Below the pieces are notes generated by a model. It was not told where the DNA came from, searched no databases, and saw nothing but the letters and a program-made list of their open reading frames with translations. A program made the position numbers and the translations under genes. From the NCBI RefSeq assembly GCF_000297435.1, contig NZ_CAIP01000368.1, positions 1-40,901 of the forward strand: a stretch of DNA of 40,901 bases. The letters run 5' to 3'. Within the stretch, counting starts at the first letter, position 1; each line of letters opens with the position of its first letter. Positions 24,830 to 32,003 of the stretch are shown piece after piece. This DNA is from Microcystis sp. T1-4 (GTDB taxonomy: Bacteria > Cyanobacteriota > Cyanobacteriia > Cyanobacteriales > Microcystaceae).

Positions 24830-25065
24830 TTTAGCTAGAGTGTCAATCAAATCCCCAGATCACTGAAAATCCTGATGCTGTCAAGGGAGTAGTACAGATA
24901 CCAGCGTAAGCCATGAGGGACAGGAATGTAAAGATTTATAAATTGTAGCTTTTAATACAGTTGTGGGGGGGGAGTGTATTGTTGTTTTTAGTTTCCTTTA
25001 TGGTTGGGTTAGGTTGTTGCTTCACCTAGCTGCGAGGGGGCGAACACTTATGTACTGAGTAGCGA

Positions 25066-25506
25066 ATGGTGATGAAAAAAGGATTTTTCAGATGGCTACC
25101 AATTTTAGCCTTAACTACAGCTTTATCTTCTAACTTCTATCAGAATCACGATGATATTGCTCAAGCCCGTAATTTGAGACGTGTAAGCAATGGTTTTGCT
25201 TTCGAGATTCAGAATTGTAATAAAGACAATAATTCTGTAGTTTGTACTTTTATGGTTGCAAACTTAGGGGAAGTCAGAGATCTTTATTTTTATCCCAAAG
25301 ACTCTATCATCATTGATTCTACCGGCAAGCAATTGAAGGGATCGCGGTGCATTATTGGAGCAATAGGTCCAGGTGATCAAGCATATATGACAGATATGCC
25401 TTCTAGAGTCCCCATTAACGGAAAAATTCTCTTTAAAGGAAATTTGCCCGGAAGAATCGTTTATCTGCGATTAGTAGGTCCTGGTTTCTCAGTTGAATGG
25501 AGGTAA
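25066..25506 (+). CDS. Secreted hypothetical protein
   Basis: This 146-aa protein (a second start at 25072 gives MKKGFF) carries an N-terminal signal peptide: basic MKKGFFRWL, a hydrophobic core ILALTTALSS, and possible cleavage after AQA near residue 34. The mature part has three Cys (NCNKDN, VVCTF, SRCIIG) and beta-type character. I do not recognise the family. Periplasmic or extracellular location is expected. It stands alone between the TA region and a pair of repeats. Confidence 0.7.
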   Translation: MVMKKGFFRWLPILALTTALSSNFYQNHDDIAQARNLRRVSNGFAFEIQNCNKDNNSVVCTFMVANLGEVRDLYFYPKDSIIIDSTGKQLKGSRCIIGAIGPGDQAYMTDMPSRVPINGKILFKGNLPGRIVYLRLVGPGFSVEWR

Positions 25507-25550
25507 TATATTACCTCGGTTAACTGTTAACTGTTCACTGAATAAAGACT

Positions 25551-25676
25551 CGTAGGTTGGGTTGACGCAAGGAAACCCAACAACTTCCTGGAATATTTTC
25601 ACAATTTTTGTTGGGTTTCGCCTTTTGAGCCGATTGGTAATACCTGAGCAATAATGATAGCTCAACCCAACCTACG
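25551..25676. mobile_element. MITE-like element with 15-bp terminal inverted repeats
   Basis: The ends CGTAGGTTGGGTTGA (25551-25565) and TCAACCCAACCTACG (25662-25676) are perfect 15-bp inverted repeats around a 126-bp unit with no coding capacity. Inner segments (AAACCCAACAAC and GTTGTTGGGTTTCG type) give further pairing. The length, terminal inverted repeats and partial duplication next door fit a miniature inverted-repeat element. Confidence 0.7.
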
Positions 25677-25841
25677 GCTCGATTAATTAACAAACTTATT
25701 CAGACGCCTGTTACCCAACAACTTCCTGGAATATTTTCACAATGTTTGTTGGGTTTCGCCTTTTGAGCCGATTGGTAATACCTGAGCAATAATGATAGCT
25801 CAACCCAACCTACGGCTCGATTAATTAATAAACTTATTCAG
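25576..25841. repeat. Two 128-bp direct repeats, one inside the MITE-like element
   Basis: The segment 25576-25703 is repeated at 25714-25841 with only about two differences (period 138 bp). The second copy keeps the right terminal inverted repeat but has lost the left. The gene-free stretch 25507-25852 is occupied almost entirely by these copies. The near identity points to recent duplication. Confidence 0.88.
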
Positions 25842-25852
25842 GAATGATAGTT

Positions 25853-26206
25853 ATGGCAATCAGAATCAAACTTTGGGCAGATTATGGAAGTTACCCACTT
25901 TGGGGAGTAGATGAAATTGATAACATTGCTCCTGAAGAATTGCCATTAAGTCAAGCAACTATTCAGCGTTTAAACCCATGGCAGGATACTTACGATAAGA
26001 CTTTAAATCAAGACTATCCACCTTTATCAGATTTTCCTAATCAGCAAGCTGAAATGGATTTTAAACAAGAAGGAATTAGTTTATGGAAACAGTTACGTCT
26101 TGAACTGGCCCCGGATTATGAAGTTTTCTACCAAAATGAAGGTCAATTGTTCAGACATCCTAAGGAAATAACCACAAAATCTACAGTACAAAAAATAACA
26201 GTTTGA
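25853..26206 (+). CDS. Small hypothetical protein of the accessory island
   Basis: This protein (117 aa from ATG 25853; 120 aa from 25844) begins MAIRIKLWADYGSYPLWGVD and is acidic, with many Trp, Tyr and Pro. No domain, signal peptide or membrane segment is recognised. The start at 25853 is preferred since the shorter form starts directly with the beta-like IRIKLWA. The gene begins 12 bp after the direct repeats and ends near the first copy of the three-copy terminator module. Possibly accessory; function unknown. Confidence 0.65.
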   Translation: MAIRIKLWADYGSYPLWGVDEIDNIAPEELPLSQATIQRLNPWQDTYDKTLNQDYPPLSDFPNQQAEMDFKQEGISLWKQLRLELAPDYEVFYQNEGQLFRHPKEITTKSTVQKITV

Positions 26207-26250
26207 GTATCATCACCTTCGGCTCTAGCGCAGCTTCAACCCTTAAGCGC

Positions 26251-26362
26251 AAACTAAAACCATCCAAACCATCAGAAAAAGAAACCACAAAAGTAGGCTA
26301 AATTGCTTCTAAAAATACCATAAATACCCCTTCATTCAATCTTGAGGGGGTTTATTTTTTTC
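26251..26362 (+). terminator. Terminator module copy 1 (shared with 27268 and 27917 copies)
   Basis: A segment starting near AAACTAAAAC and running through GAAACCACAAAAGTAGGC ends in the hairpin CCCCT (26327-26331)/AGGGG (26345-26349) followed by a T-rich tract (26351-26362). It is a plausible rho-independent terminator for the upstream small gene. The last codons of the convergent PIN gene are encoded inside the hairpin. Confidence 0.7.
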
Positions 26363-26845
26363 TTCATCAACAATCTGTAAAACACTGCTGTATAAAGGTG
26401 CAGCCACCCAAAATCCTGCTTGATCAATCAAAGCGTCTAGTAGGGGTTTCACCTCAGAGATTAACCCTCGATTCTTCGCCTCAACTAAAATGCCCAGAAT
26501 TCCTGTGTATCGAAGATTAAGTCTAGCAGCAATTCTACGACCACGACGCTCATCAATCAAAACTTGATCTGCTCCCAACTCAAGTGCTAAAGCAATAGCC
26601 TCAGCTTCTCCCTTATCTAGTTCATCTGCAAGAGCTTCAATCACTGTGCGGTTAGTTACCGTTCGAGTTTGAATCCAATCTAAGGTTTGTACCTCTATTG
26701 AACCTGCTACCGGAAAATCAGGCTCAGTTAATTCTCGATAAACTGCTTCGGGAATAAAAACTATTTCGTAAAGTTGTTGTAGCAGATGAAGTTGATTAAT
26801 GGCGGCAAGATTGTTGATAGGGGATGTATCACTGACAACAATCAC
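26336..26845 (-). CDS. PIN-domain toxin (DUF3368)
   Basis: This 169-aa PIN-like RNase opens VVSDTSPINNLAAI (3-16), with Asp5 as the first acidic residue. ELDKGEAEAIALALELGAD (about 75-93) supplies Glu, and DERRGRRIAARL (about 98-109) the third acidic site. This is the DUF3368 subclass, usually paired with UPF0175 antitoxins, as here. Its start overlaps the antitoxin stop by 4 bp (ATGA). The last residues (NKPPQD) are encoded by the terminator repeat shared with two other loci, so the C-terminus may have been replaced. Confidence 0.9.
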   Translation of the reverse strand: MIVVSDTSPINNLAAINQLHLLQQLYEIVFIPEAVYRELTEPDFPVAGSIEVQTLDWIQTRTVTNRTVIEALADELDKGEAEAIALALELGADQVLIDERRGRRIAARLNLRYTGILGILVEAKNRGLISEVKPLLDALIDQAGFWVAAPLYSSVLQIVDEEKNKPPQD

Positions 26846-27087
26846 AATCTTCCCATCTCCCGCAAGTTCTTAATATCCTGTTCAAAATCTTCGACATCGT
26901 AGTGTACCGGAATTTGACGACTTGCAAGTAGGTGTTGAAAAGCAATACGATTCATTCCTGCAAATCGACTCGCTTGAGCAAGGGTGAGCTTCTCTTTTTG
27001 AAAGAGCATGACCGCAATTTCCTGCCTCATCTCAGCTTCAGTCATGCGTGTTGCACTGAGAATTTCATCGGAGATATCAATACTCAT
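26842..27087 (-). CDS. UPF0175-family antitoxin
   Basis: This 81-aa protein has the UPF0175 pattern: EILSATRMTEAEMRQEIAVML (8-28), then a helix-turn-helix KLTLAQASRFAGMNRIAF (33-50). The C-terminal region (HYDVEDFEQDIKNLREMG) is the probable toxin-binding tail. It is the first gene of the pair and overlaps the PIN gene by 4 bp. DNA-binding and autorepression are inferred from the family. Confidence 0.9.
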   Translation of the reverse strand: MSIDISDEILSATRMTEAEMRQEIAVMLFQKEKLTLAQASRFAGMNRIAFQHLLASRQIPVHYDVEDFEQDIKNLREMGRL

Positions 27088-27201
27088 GGCTATAACCCTA
27101 TCTATCCCTTCCTATTGGAATGATATCATAACCCCCTTCATTTAGTCAGTTGAGCAGGTTTATTTTTTGCGTCTCTTCCCCTTACACATTTTACACATTA
27201 A

Positions 27202-27371
27202 GAATCGGTTTTATGCTATTGAGTTACCAAAGCCAATAGAAGAGGCTTTATTATCAGTTGCCAACTAAAACCCTCTAAATCCACTGAAAAAGAAACCACA
27301 AAAGTAGGCTAAATTGCCTCTAAAAATACCATCAATACTCCTTCAATCAATCTTGAGGGGGGTTTGTTTTT
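27202..27371 (+). pseudogene. 3' remnant of the 27677-27916 gene plus terminator module copy 2
   Basis: This 170-bp segment is nearly identical to 27850-28018. It encodes the last 21 or so codons of the neighbouring small gene (RFYAIELPKP... type, ending VAN stop) and continues through the same 3' flank and hairpin (AATCTTGAGGGGGG then T-run). There is no start codon or upstream coding part, so it is a truncated copy. The gene-free stretch 27088-27449 otherwise has only a degenerate hairpin near 27131-27165. Confidence 0.85.
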
Positions 27372-27449
27372 TTATATCTCTTTTTTGGCAATAGATGCTA
27401 TAATGAAAGGCCACTCTTTAAGATTGCTTGCTCGATCGTGGACTTTGAG

Positions 27450-27674
27450 ATGATCAGCGATATCACTAATATCGAGATTATTGCCACAGGAACAGGAATT
27501 CGTCATCGGGAACGGTTGCAAAAACAGTATGGCAAAGGTAAATGGAGAAAATTAAAGGGCATAGCCCAAGTTCAGCTTGCCAATGGTATAGTAAGGTTAG
27601 CTGAAGTCCATTGGTATGAAGCTCATGGCATCGGCAAAAAAGAATTTAAGCTCAAGTTACCGTTTCTAGATTGA
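27450..27674 (+). CDS. Small basic hypothetical protein of a two-gene cassette
   Basis: This 74-aa protein starts at ATG 27450 (MISDITNIEIIATGTGIRH); a GTG at 27438 gives four more residues. It has a basic core (RLQKQYGKGKWRKLKGIAQV) and a C-terminal WYEAHGIGKKEFKLK. No characterised domain is recognised. Its stop is 2 bp before the next gene's ATG, so the two form a cassette. The small basic protein followed by an acidic one resembles toxin-antitoxin geometry, but no toxin family can be named. Confidence 0.7.
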   Translation: MISDITNIEIIATGTGIRHRERLQKQYGKGKWRKLKGIAQVQLANGIVRLAEVHWYEAHGIGKKEFKLKLPFLD

Positions 27675-27676
27675 CC

Positions 27677-27916
27677 ATGAACATAGAGTCATCTCCAACA
27701 AATCAGTTCGTAGTTTGTCTCAATAATGAAGGCTACGAAGCTTCACTAGAGGTGGGCAAAATATACCGCGTTATCCCTGATGAGACAGCAGAAATAAACA
27801 GTCTAATTCGGGTTATTGATGAAAGTGGTGAAGATTACGCTTTTTCTGTGAATCGGTTTCATGCTATTGAGTTACCAAAGCCAATAGAAGAGGCTTTATT
27901 ATCAGTTGCCAACTAA
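27677..27916 (+). CDS. Small acidic hypothetical protein of a two-gene cassette
   Basis: This 79-aa protein starts at ATG 27677, 2 bp after the previous stop. It is acidic and beta-rich: VVCLNNEGYEASLEVGKIYR (12-31), then IRVIDESGEDYAFSVNRFHA (about 43-62), an SH3-like pattern. Function is unknown. The 3' third is duplicated at 27202-27266 as a remnant, which implies that an earlier copy of the cassette stood there. The terminator module follows directly. Confidence 0.7.
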   Translation: MNIESSPTNQFVVCLNNEGYEASLEVGKIYRVIPDETAEINSLIRVIDESGEDYAFSVNRFHAIELPKPIEEALLSVAN

Positions 27917-28018
27917 AACCCTCTCAATCCACTGAAAAAGAAACCACAAAAGTAGGCTAAATTACCTCTAAAAATACTATAAATGCCCCTTCATTCAATC
28001 TTGAGGGGGTTTGTTTTT
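27917..28018 (+). terminator. Terminator module copy 3
   Basis: It is the third copy of the module at 26251 and 27268, ending in the GCCCCTTCATTCAATCTTGA / GGGGG hairpin and a T-run. It follows the two-gene cassette by 1 bp and is a good rho-independent terminator candidate. Confidence 0.7.
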
Positions 28019-28035
28019 GGCATCTCTTAATGCTT

Positions 28036-28235
28036 CTAGGAATTGTCAAATTTATTAATGATATCTCGAATTTGCTGCGCTGGGATGTCTGTTTGTTCAG
28101 ATTTCGCATAGATGAGGAGCATCAAAACACAACTATTGTCTTTAAGCTGATAGATAACACGATAGCCGCTTAAGCGTCCTCAATATGGAGGCGCAAAACG
28201 AATAGTTAAAATGCTTGACAGTTTTGATAATCCTA
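28036..28235 (-). pseudogene. RelE/HigB-like toxin remnant with internal stop
   Basis: Reading the minus strand from about 28235, the frame gives ILTIRFAPPY, then an in-frame TGA (28180-28182), then GRLSGYRVIYQLKDNSCVLM and LLIYAKSEQTDIPAQQIRDI, ending at TAG 28036-28038. The RVIYQL...LLIYAKSEQTD segment is typical of RelE/HigB-type toxins. No start or full N-terminus and no antitoxin gene is present, so this is a decayed toxin. Confidence 0.75.
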
Positions 28236-28372
28236 TCGAAGACTTTGAGAACTATATGCCATGAAAATTTTACACTATTTTTCTTTATTCGTGGCAGGCA
28301 TTTTACTGCCTCTCCCTTTGTGGGAGAGATTTTGGTGGTGACGGCAACTAAGCATATCTGCCATTACTTTAG

Positions 28373-28933
28373 GAAAATGTTATGACTAATGTTCTCTCTC
28401 CTGAGCAGCTTTCTGCTCAAGAATTGTGTGATTTGTACCGTCGAAGATGGCAGATAGAGTCGGCTTTTCTCTTAACCAAGAGATTGTTAGAATTAGGTTA
28501 TTTATGGGTTGGACATCGCCAGGGGGTACAAATTCAAATTTTGGCTACTCTCATTTTTTATCCGGTTTTAAATCCTTTAGTCGGACAGGTGGCGATGGCT
28601 CTTAGTCAGCCCAAAGAAAAAATTTCAGTGGCGATGGTTTTTCCCAGTTTATACTATGTGGCTAAAGCAGTCACTAGAGGGGAAAACCCTGATGTGGTCA
28701 GTTATTTAGCCAAGCGAGCTAAACTTTTTGGCTTAGTTAAAGCTGAAAGGAAACGACACAGGGAAAGAGATGCGCTCTCTCAAGAAATTGGGGGGCTATG
28801 TCCTTCAGTTGACACCAATGATCGCGTTGGCCGAAAATGTAATAATGTCTGCTTAACCTGGAACGATCAAAGCGTTAGATTAGAAAGAGTCCTTTTTTTA
28901 GAGATATTTAAACCTGATGGTCTGGCCTTTTAA
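28373..28933 (+). pseudogene. IS4-family transposase C-terminal remnant
   Basis: The frame (open from 28373; first ATG 28382) carries YRRRWQIESAFLLTK, an exact Y-x2-R-x3-E-x6-K (YREK) signature of IS4-family DDE transposases. It is followed by LLELGYLWVGHRQGVQIQIL, also typical. The first two catalytic Asp blocks are missing and a stop (28370-28372) precedes the frame. The tail runs into the sppA start, so the 3' end of the remnant may be foreign sequence. Not expected to be functional. Confidence 0.85.
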
Positions 28934-29738
28934 ACCGAAAACCCGCAAACAAATCGCTCGAATAGAAATTACAGGTGCAATTGCCTCCGATACCCGCAAA
29001 AGAGTCTTAAAAGCCCTAGAAATCGTCAAAGAAAGGCAATATCCCGCCCTACTTCTCCGCATTGACTCCCCCGGGGGAACCGTGGGGGATTCCCAAGAAA
29101 TTTATGAAGCATTGAAGCGGTTACAAAAAAACACGAAAATAATCGCTAGTTTTGGCAATATTTCCGCCTCTGGTGGCGTTTATATCGGTATGGGGGCTAA
29201 TTATATTATGGCTAACCCCGGCACGATTACCGGCTCGATCGGTGTTATCCTGAGGGGGAACAATCTGGAAAGATTGTTGGATAAGGTGGGAGTTTCGTTT
29301 AAAGTGATTAAATCAGGCCCTTATAAAGATATTCTCTCCTTCGATCGAGAATTAACTGATGAAGAAGAAAGAATTCTCCAGGATATGATCGATACCAGTT
29401 ATCAGCAATTTCTGCAAACCGTCGCCGGAGCGAGAAATTTAGATGTCAATCAGGTGAAAAGTTTTGCCGATGGGCGCATTTTTACCGGCCAACAGGCGTT
29501 AGAATTGGGAGTGGTCGATCGCCTGGGAACCGAGGAAGATGCCCGACTTTGGGCGCTAGAATTGGCAGGATTACCCCCAGATAAAACTAAATGTCAGACT
29601 ATCGAAGAACCGAAACCCCTCCTCAGTCGTCTGACGGGTAATCGTTCCCAAATACCCCTAGGGCTACAAACAACCCTACAGCGTCTAGAATTTGAATTGG
29701 AAGTTAACGGACAACTATTGTGGTTATACCGACCCTGA
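28917..29738 (+). CDS. sppA: Signal peptide peptidase SppA, 36K type
   Basis: This 273-aa serine protease degrades cleaved signal peptides or membrane fragments. The catalytic Ser is Ser85 in NISASGGVYIG and the general-base Lys is Lys137 in SGPYKDIL; their 52-residue spacing matches the Ser/Lys dyad of B. subtilis SppA. RIDSPGGTVGDSQEIYEAL (49-67) is the conserved core. The ATG at 28917 gives VWPFKPKTRKQIARIEI, the usual N-terminus; no membrane segment is present. The IS4 remnant abuts the start, so the native promoter is probably lost or moved. Confidence 0.95.
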   Translation: MVWPFKPKTRKQIARIEITGAIASDTRKRVLKALEIVKERQYPALLLRIDSPGGTVGDSQEIYEALKRLQKNTKIIASFGNISASGGVYIGMGANYIMANPGTITGSIGVILRGNNLERLLDKVGVSFKVIKSGPYKDILSFDRELTDEEERILQDMIDTSYQQFLQTVAGARNLDVNQVKSFADGRIFTGQQALELGVVDRLGTEEDARLWALELAGLPPDKTKCQTIEEPKPLLSRLTGNRSQIPLGLQTTLQRLEFELEVNGQLLWLYRP

Positions 29739-29806
29739 TGGCCAGATTAAAGTCGAGAAAAAGGGCGCGTTAACCCCTAAAATTGACTCATCAGGATTAG
29801 CGGAGG

Positions 29807-30202
29807 ATGACAATCGTGCAGTGGAAGGTTCGAGCCATTCGGGGAGCGACGACGGTAACGGCTAATACTATTGAAGCTATACGAGAAGCAGTAACAGAAC
29901 TCCTCGAAGCGATCGAAATCCACAATAGTCTCGATCCCGATGATATTGTTAGTGTTATCTTTACGGCAACTCAGGATTTAGATGCGATTTTCCCCGCTGC
30001 TATCGCTCGCGAACGTCCCCACTGGCAAAATGTCCCCCTCCTCGATGTGCAACAGATGCAGGTCGCTGGTAGTCTGGACAAGTGTATTCGCGTAATTCTC
30101 CACGTTAATACTCCCAAACTACAAGGGGAAATGCAGCACATCTATCTACGAGGAGCGAAAAATCTTCGCCCCGATTGGCAGATTTCTCCGATAACTGACT
30201 AG
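29807..30202 (+). CDS. aroH: Chorismate mutase, AroH type
   Basis: This 131-aa monofunctional enzyme converts chorismate to prephenate for Phe and Tyr synthesis. The N-terminal RAIRGATTV (9-17) provides the active-site Arg. FTATQDLDAIFPAAIARE (about 51-68) is the conserved core, and CIRVILHVN (about 93-101) holds the second active-site Arg. YLRGAKNLRPDW closes the protein. Length is normal. It overlaps the convergent hydrolase gene by 4 bp at its 3' end. Start ATG 29807 is preferred over the GTG three codons later. Confidence 0.95.
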   Translation: MTIVQWKVRAIRGATTVTANTIEAIREAVTELLEAIEIHNSLDPDDIVSVIFTATQDLDAIFPAAIARERPHWQNVPLLDVQQMQVAGSLDKCIRVILHVNTPKLQGEMQHIYLRGAKNLRPDWQISPITD

Positions 30203-31092
30203 CTCTCTATTTCCGACAGCCAACTCAAAATTAATTGATTAACTTTTTCGGGATGTTCATCGTGGGGACAGTGACCGGCTTTGGCAATCGGATAAAATTG
30301 GGTATTATCACCCATTTTAGCTCTTTCTTGGTAAATTACCGAACCAGCGATCGGTGTCCAAGGGTCATCCTCTCCCCAGAGTACCAATAAAGGGCGATCG
30401 ATTTGCGGTAATAATTCCTGGGGAGAAGGTCCGGGGGGTGCTGTCAACACTGATGCAAACACTCCCCACGCACCCGCATCACAGGAGGGTTGATAGAGGA
30501 TTTCGACTAATTCCTCGGTAATCGCGGTATGGTCGCGATAAACCTGTTTTAAGGTGTTACGGATGCGATTTTTCTGTCTTACCTGTTCAAAAATAAACTT
30601 TCCTGTCACGGGAGAACTAACTAAACCGGTAAAGGCAGCCATGATTAAACGCAAAGGGAAATTTAATTCTTCGGGACGATGGTTTAATCCTCCGGCACAG
30701 TTGATAATTACTCCTCCAGCCGTGATTTCGGGAGATTCTGCCATCAGCATTAAGGTAATCAGTCCCCCGATGGAGTTACCGATAAATACCGCCGGTCTTG
30801 CCATTTTTTCCCTGCAAAAGTCCTGTATTTGCCGCTGCCAAAGGTTGAGACTATAATCTAAAGCGGGCTTATCTGTACCCCCAAATCCCAGAAGATCTAG
30901 GGCATAGACTTGATAGCCATTTTCCGCTAAAACGGGGATATTTTTGCGCCAATGACCGATAGATGCCCCAAAACCGTGAATTAAGACTAGGGGTTGTCCT
31001 TCTCCCCGCACAGTGTAGGGGATGGTGTGACCTTGCCATGTCCAAGACAATTGTTCTAAGCTAGTACCAGTGAGCGGCGATTGTAGTGCCAT
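30199..31092 (-). CDS. Alpha/beta hydrolase, pheophytinase-like
   Basis: This 297-aa hydrolase has LIHGFGASIGHWRKN (37-51, oxyanion loop), the nucleophile Ser107 in FIGNSIGG, the acid in WGEDDPWTP (about 239-247) and His in KAGHCPHDEHPE (about 270-281). The GHCPHDEHPE and GNSIGG motifs are those of plastid pheophytinase and its cyanobacterial relatives, which remove phytol from chlorophyll pigments. That substrate is an inference from motif likeness. It is divergent from another alpha/beta hydrolase gene, 58 bp away. Confidence 0.88.
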   Translation of the reverse strand: MALQSPLTGTSLEQLSWTWQGHTIPYTVRGEGQPLVLIHGFGASIGHWRKNIPVLAENGYQVYALDLLGFGGTDKPALDYSLNLWQRQIQDFCREKMARPAVFIGNSIGGLITLMLMAESPEITAGGVIINCAGGLNHRPEELNFPLRLIMAAFTGLVSSPVTGKFIFEQVRQKNRIRNTLKQVYRDHTAITEELVEILYQPSCDAGAWGVFASVLTAPPGPSPQELLPQIDRPLLVLWGEDDPWTPIAGSVIYQERAKMGDNTQFYPIAKAGHCPHDEHPEKVNQLILSWLSEIES

Positions 31093-31150
31093 TGTATGAA
31101 GTTTTATTAAGTGATATTTAAATTATAGATTAAAAATCAGCCGAGAATTT

Positions 31151-31996
31151 ATGCCGCAACGCCAGACTTTTACCAATAACTCGATGGCAATTTCCTATTT
31201 ACAATGGAGCGATCGAGGTATGCCTCTACTATTATTGCACGGCATGGCGGATCATGCTTTGGTTTGGTCAAGTTTGGGCGATTATTTAAGCTCAAATTAT
31301 CAAGTTGTTGCCCCAGATTTGCGGGGACATGGGGAAAGCGGTAAACCGGCAACCGGTTATCACTTTCAGGATTATATCGGCGATTTAAGGGCTTTAATTA
31401 ATCATTTAGGTTGGACACAAGCACATATTTTAGGTCATTCTTGGAGTGCTAAAATAGCGGCAATTTGGGCAACTCAACAGCCGGAAGTATTTAAGAGTTT
31501 AATTTTAGTCGATCCCTTTTTTATCGATAAAATGCCTGGTTGGATTAGGATAACTTTTCCAATTCTCTATCAGGTTTTGCCCTTTTTAAAGATTACTCGT
31601 TCCTTTGATAGTTATCAGAGCCTAGAAGCGATCGCTCGTCAATTAAAACAATATAAAGGTTGGTCAAATCTACAGCAAGAGGTGTTTAAAAATGCCATCG
31701 AACAAAAAGCTGATGGCAGTTGGAGCAGTAAATTTACTTTATCGGCACGGGGGGAAATTTTTGAGGATGTCATGGGGTTTGCCGGATTAACTAAAACTTT
31801 AGATATTCCCAGTTTATTAGTCCTTCCCCAACAGGGATTAAATCGCACTGCTTGGCAAATTCAATCCTATAAAAAGTATTTAACTTCTCTAGAGATTAAA
31901 AAAATACCGGGTAATCATTGGGCATTTTTAGGGGAACCTGAAACTTTTAATCAAGCGGTGGCCGAGTTTTTATCCGTTCGGGAAATTGTATTGTAA
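31151..31996 (+). CDS. Alpha/beta hydrolase
   Basis: This 281-aa hydrolase has LLLLHGMADHALVWSSL (26-42), the nucleophile Ser97 in ILGHSWSAK, and the C-terminal His in IPGNHWAFLGEP (about 258-269). The region PDLRGHGESGKPATGY (55-70) is typical of the epoxide hydrolase/haloalkane dehalogenase-like class. Specific substrate is unknown. It is divergent from the pheophytinase-like gene and converges on the M48 protease gene with a 7-bp gap. Confidence 0.88.
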   Translation: MPQRQTFTNNSMAISYLQWSDRGMPLLLLHGMADHALVWSSLGDYLSSNYQVVAPDLRGHGESGKPATGYHFQDYIGDLRALINHLGWTQAHILGHSWSAKIAAIWATQQPEVFKSLILVDPFFIDKMPGWIRITFPILYQVLPFLKITRSFDSYQSLEAIARQLKQYKGWSNLQQEVFKNAIEQKADGSWSSKFTLSARGEIFEDVMGFAGLTKTLDIPSLLVLPQQGLNRTAWQIQSYKKYLTSLEIKKIPGNHWAFLGEPETFNQAVAEFLSVREIVL

Positions 31997-32003
31997 AATA
32001 TGA

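Larger units (their letters stand above)
23334..24969. repeat. Three dispersed copies of a ~40-bp repeat bracketing the TA modules
   Basis: Copies beginning GAATGTAAA(T/G)ATTTAT and continuing AAATTGTAGCTT occur at 23334-23371, 24157-24200 and 24924-24969. The last two also share ACAGTTGTGGGG. Copy 1 lies downstream of yoeB, copy 2 between yefM and the CopG/BrnT-like pair, and copy 3 upstream of that pair. Each toxin-antitoxin module is therefore bracketed by copies in the same orientation. Confidence 0.75.

Noticed and set aside
27088..27201. Additional hairpin similar to the terminator module near 27131
   Set aside because: Only the loop-side sequence and T-run are kept; the stem is too degraded to call.
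28262..28345. Small open frame before the IS4 remnant
   Set aside because: It has only about 26 codons, no ribosome site and no pattern, and it lies inside transposon debris.
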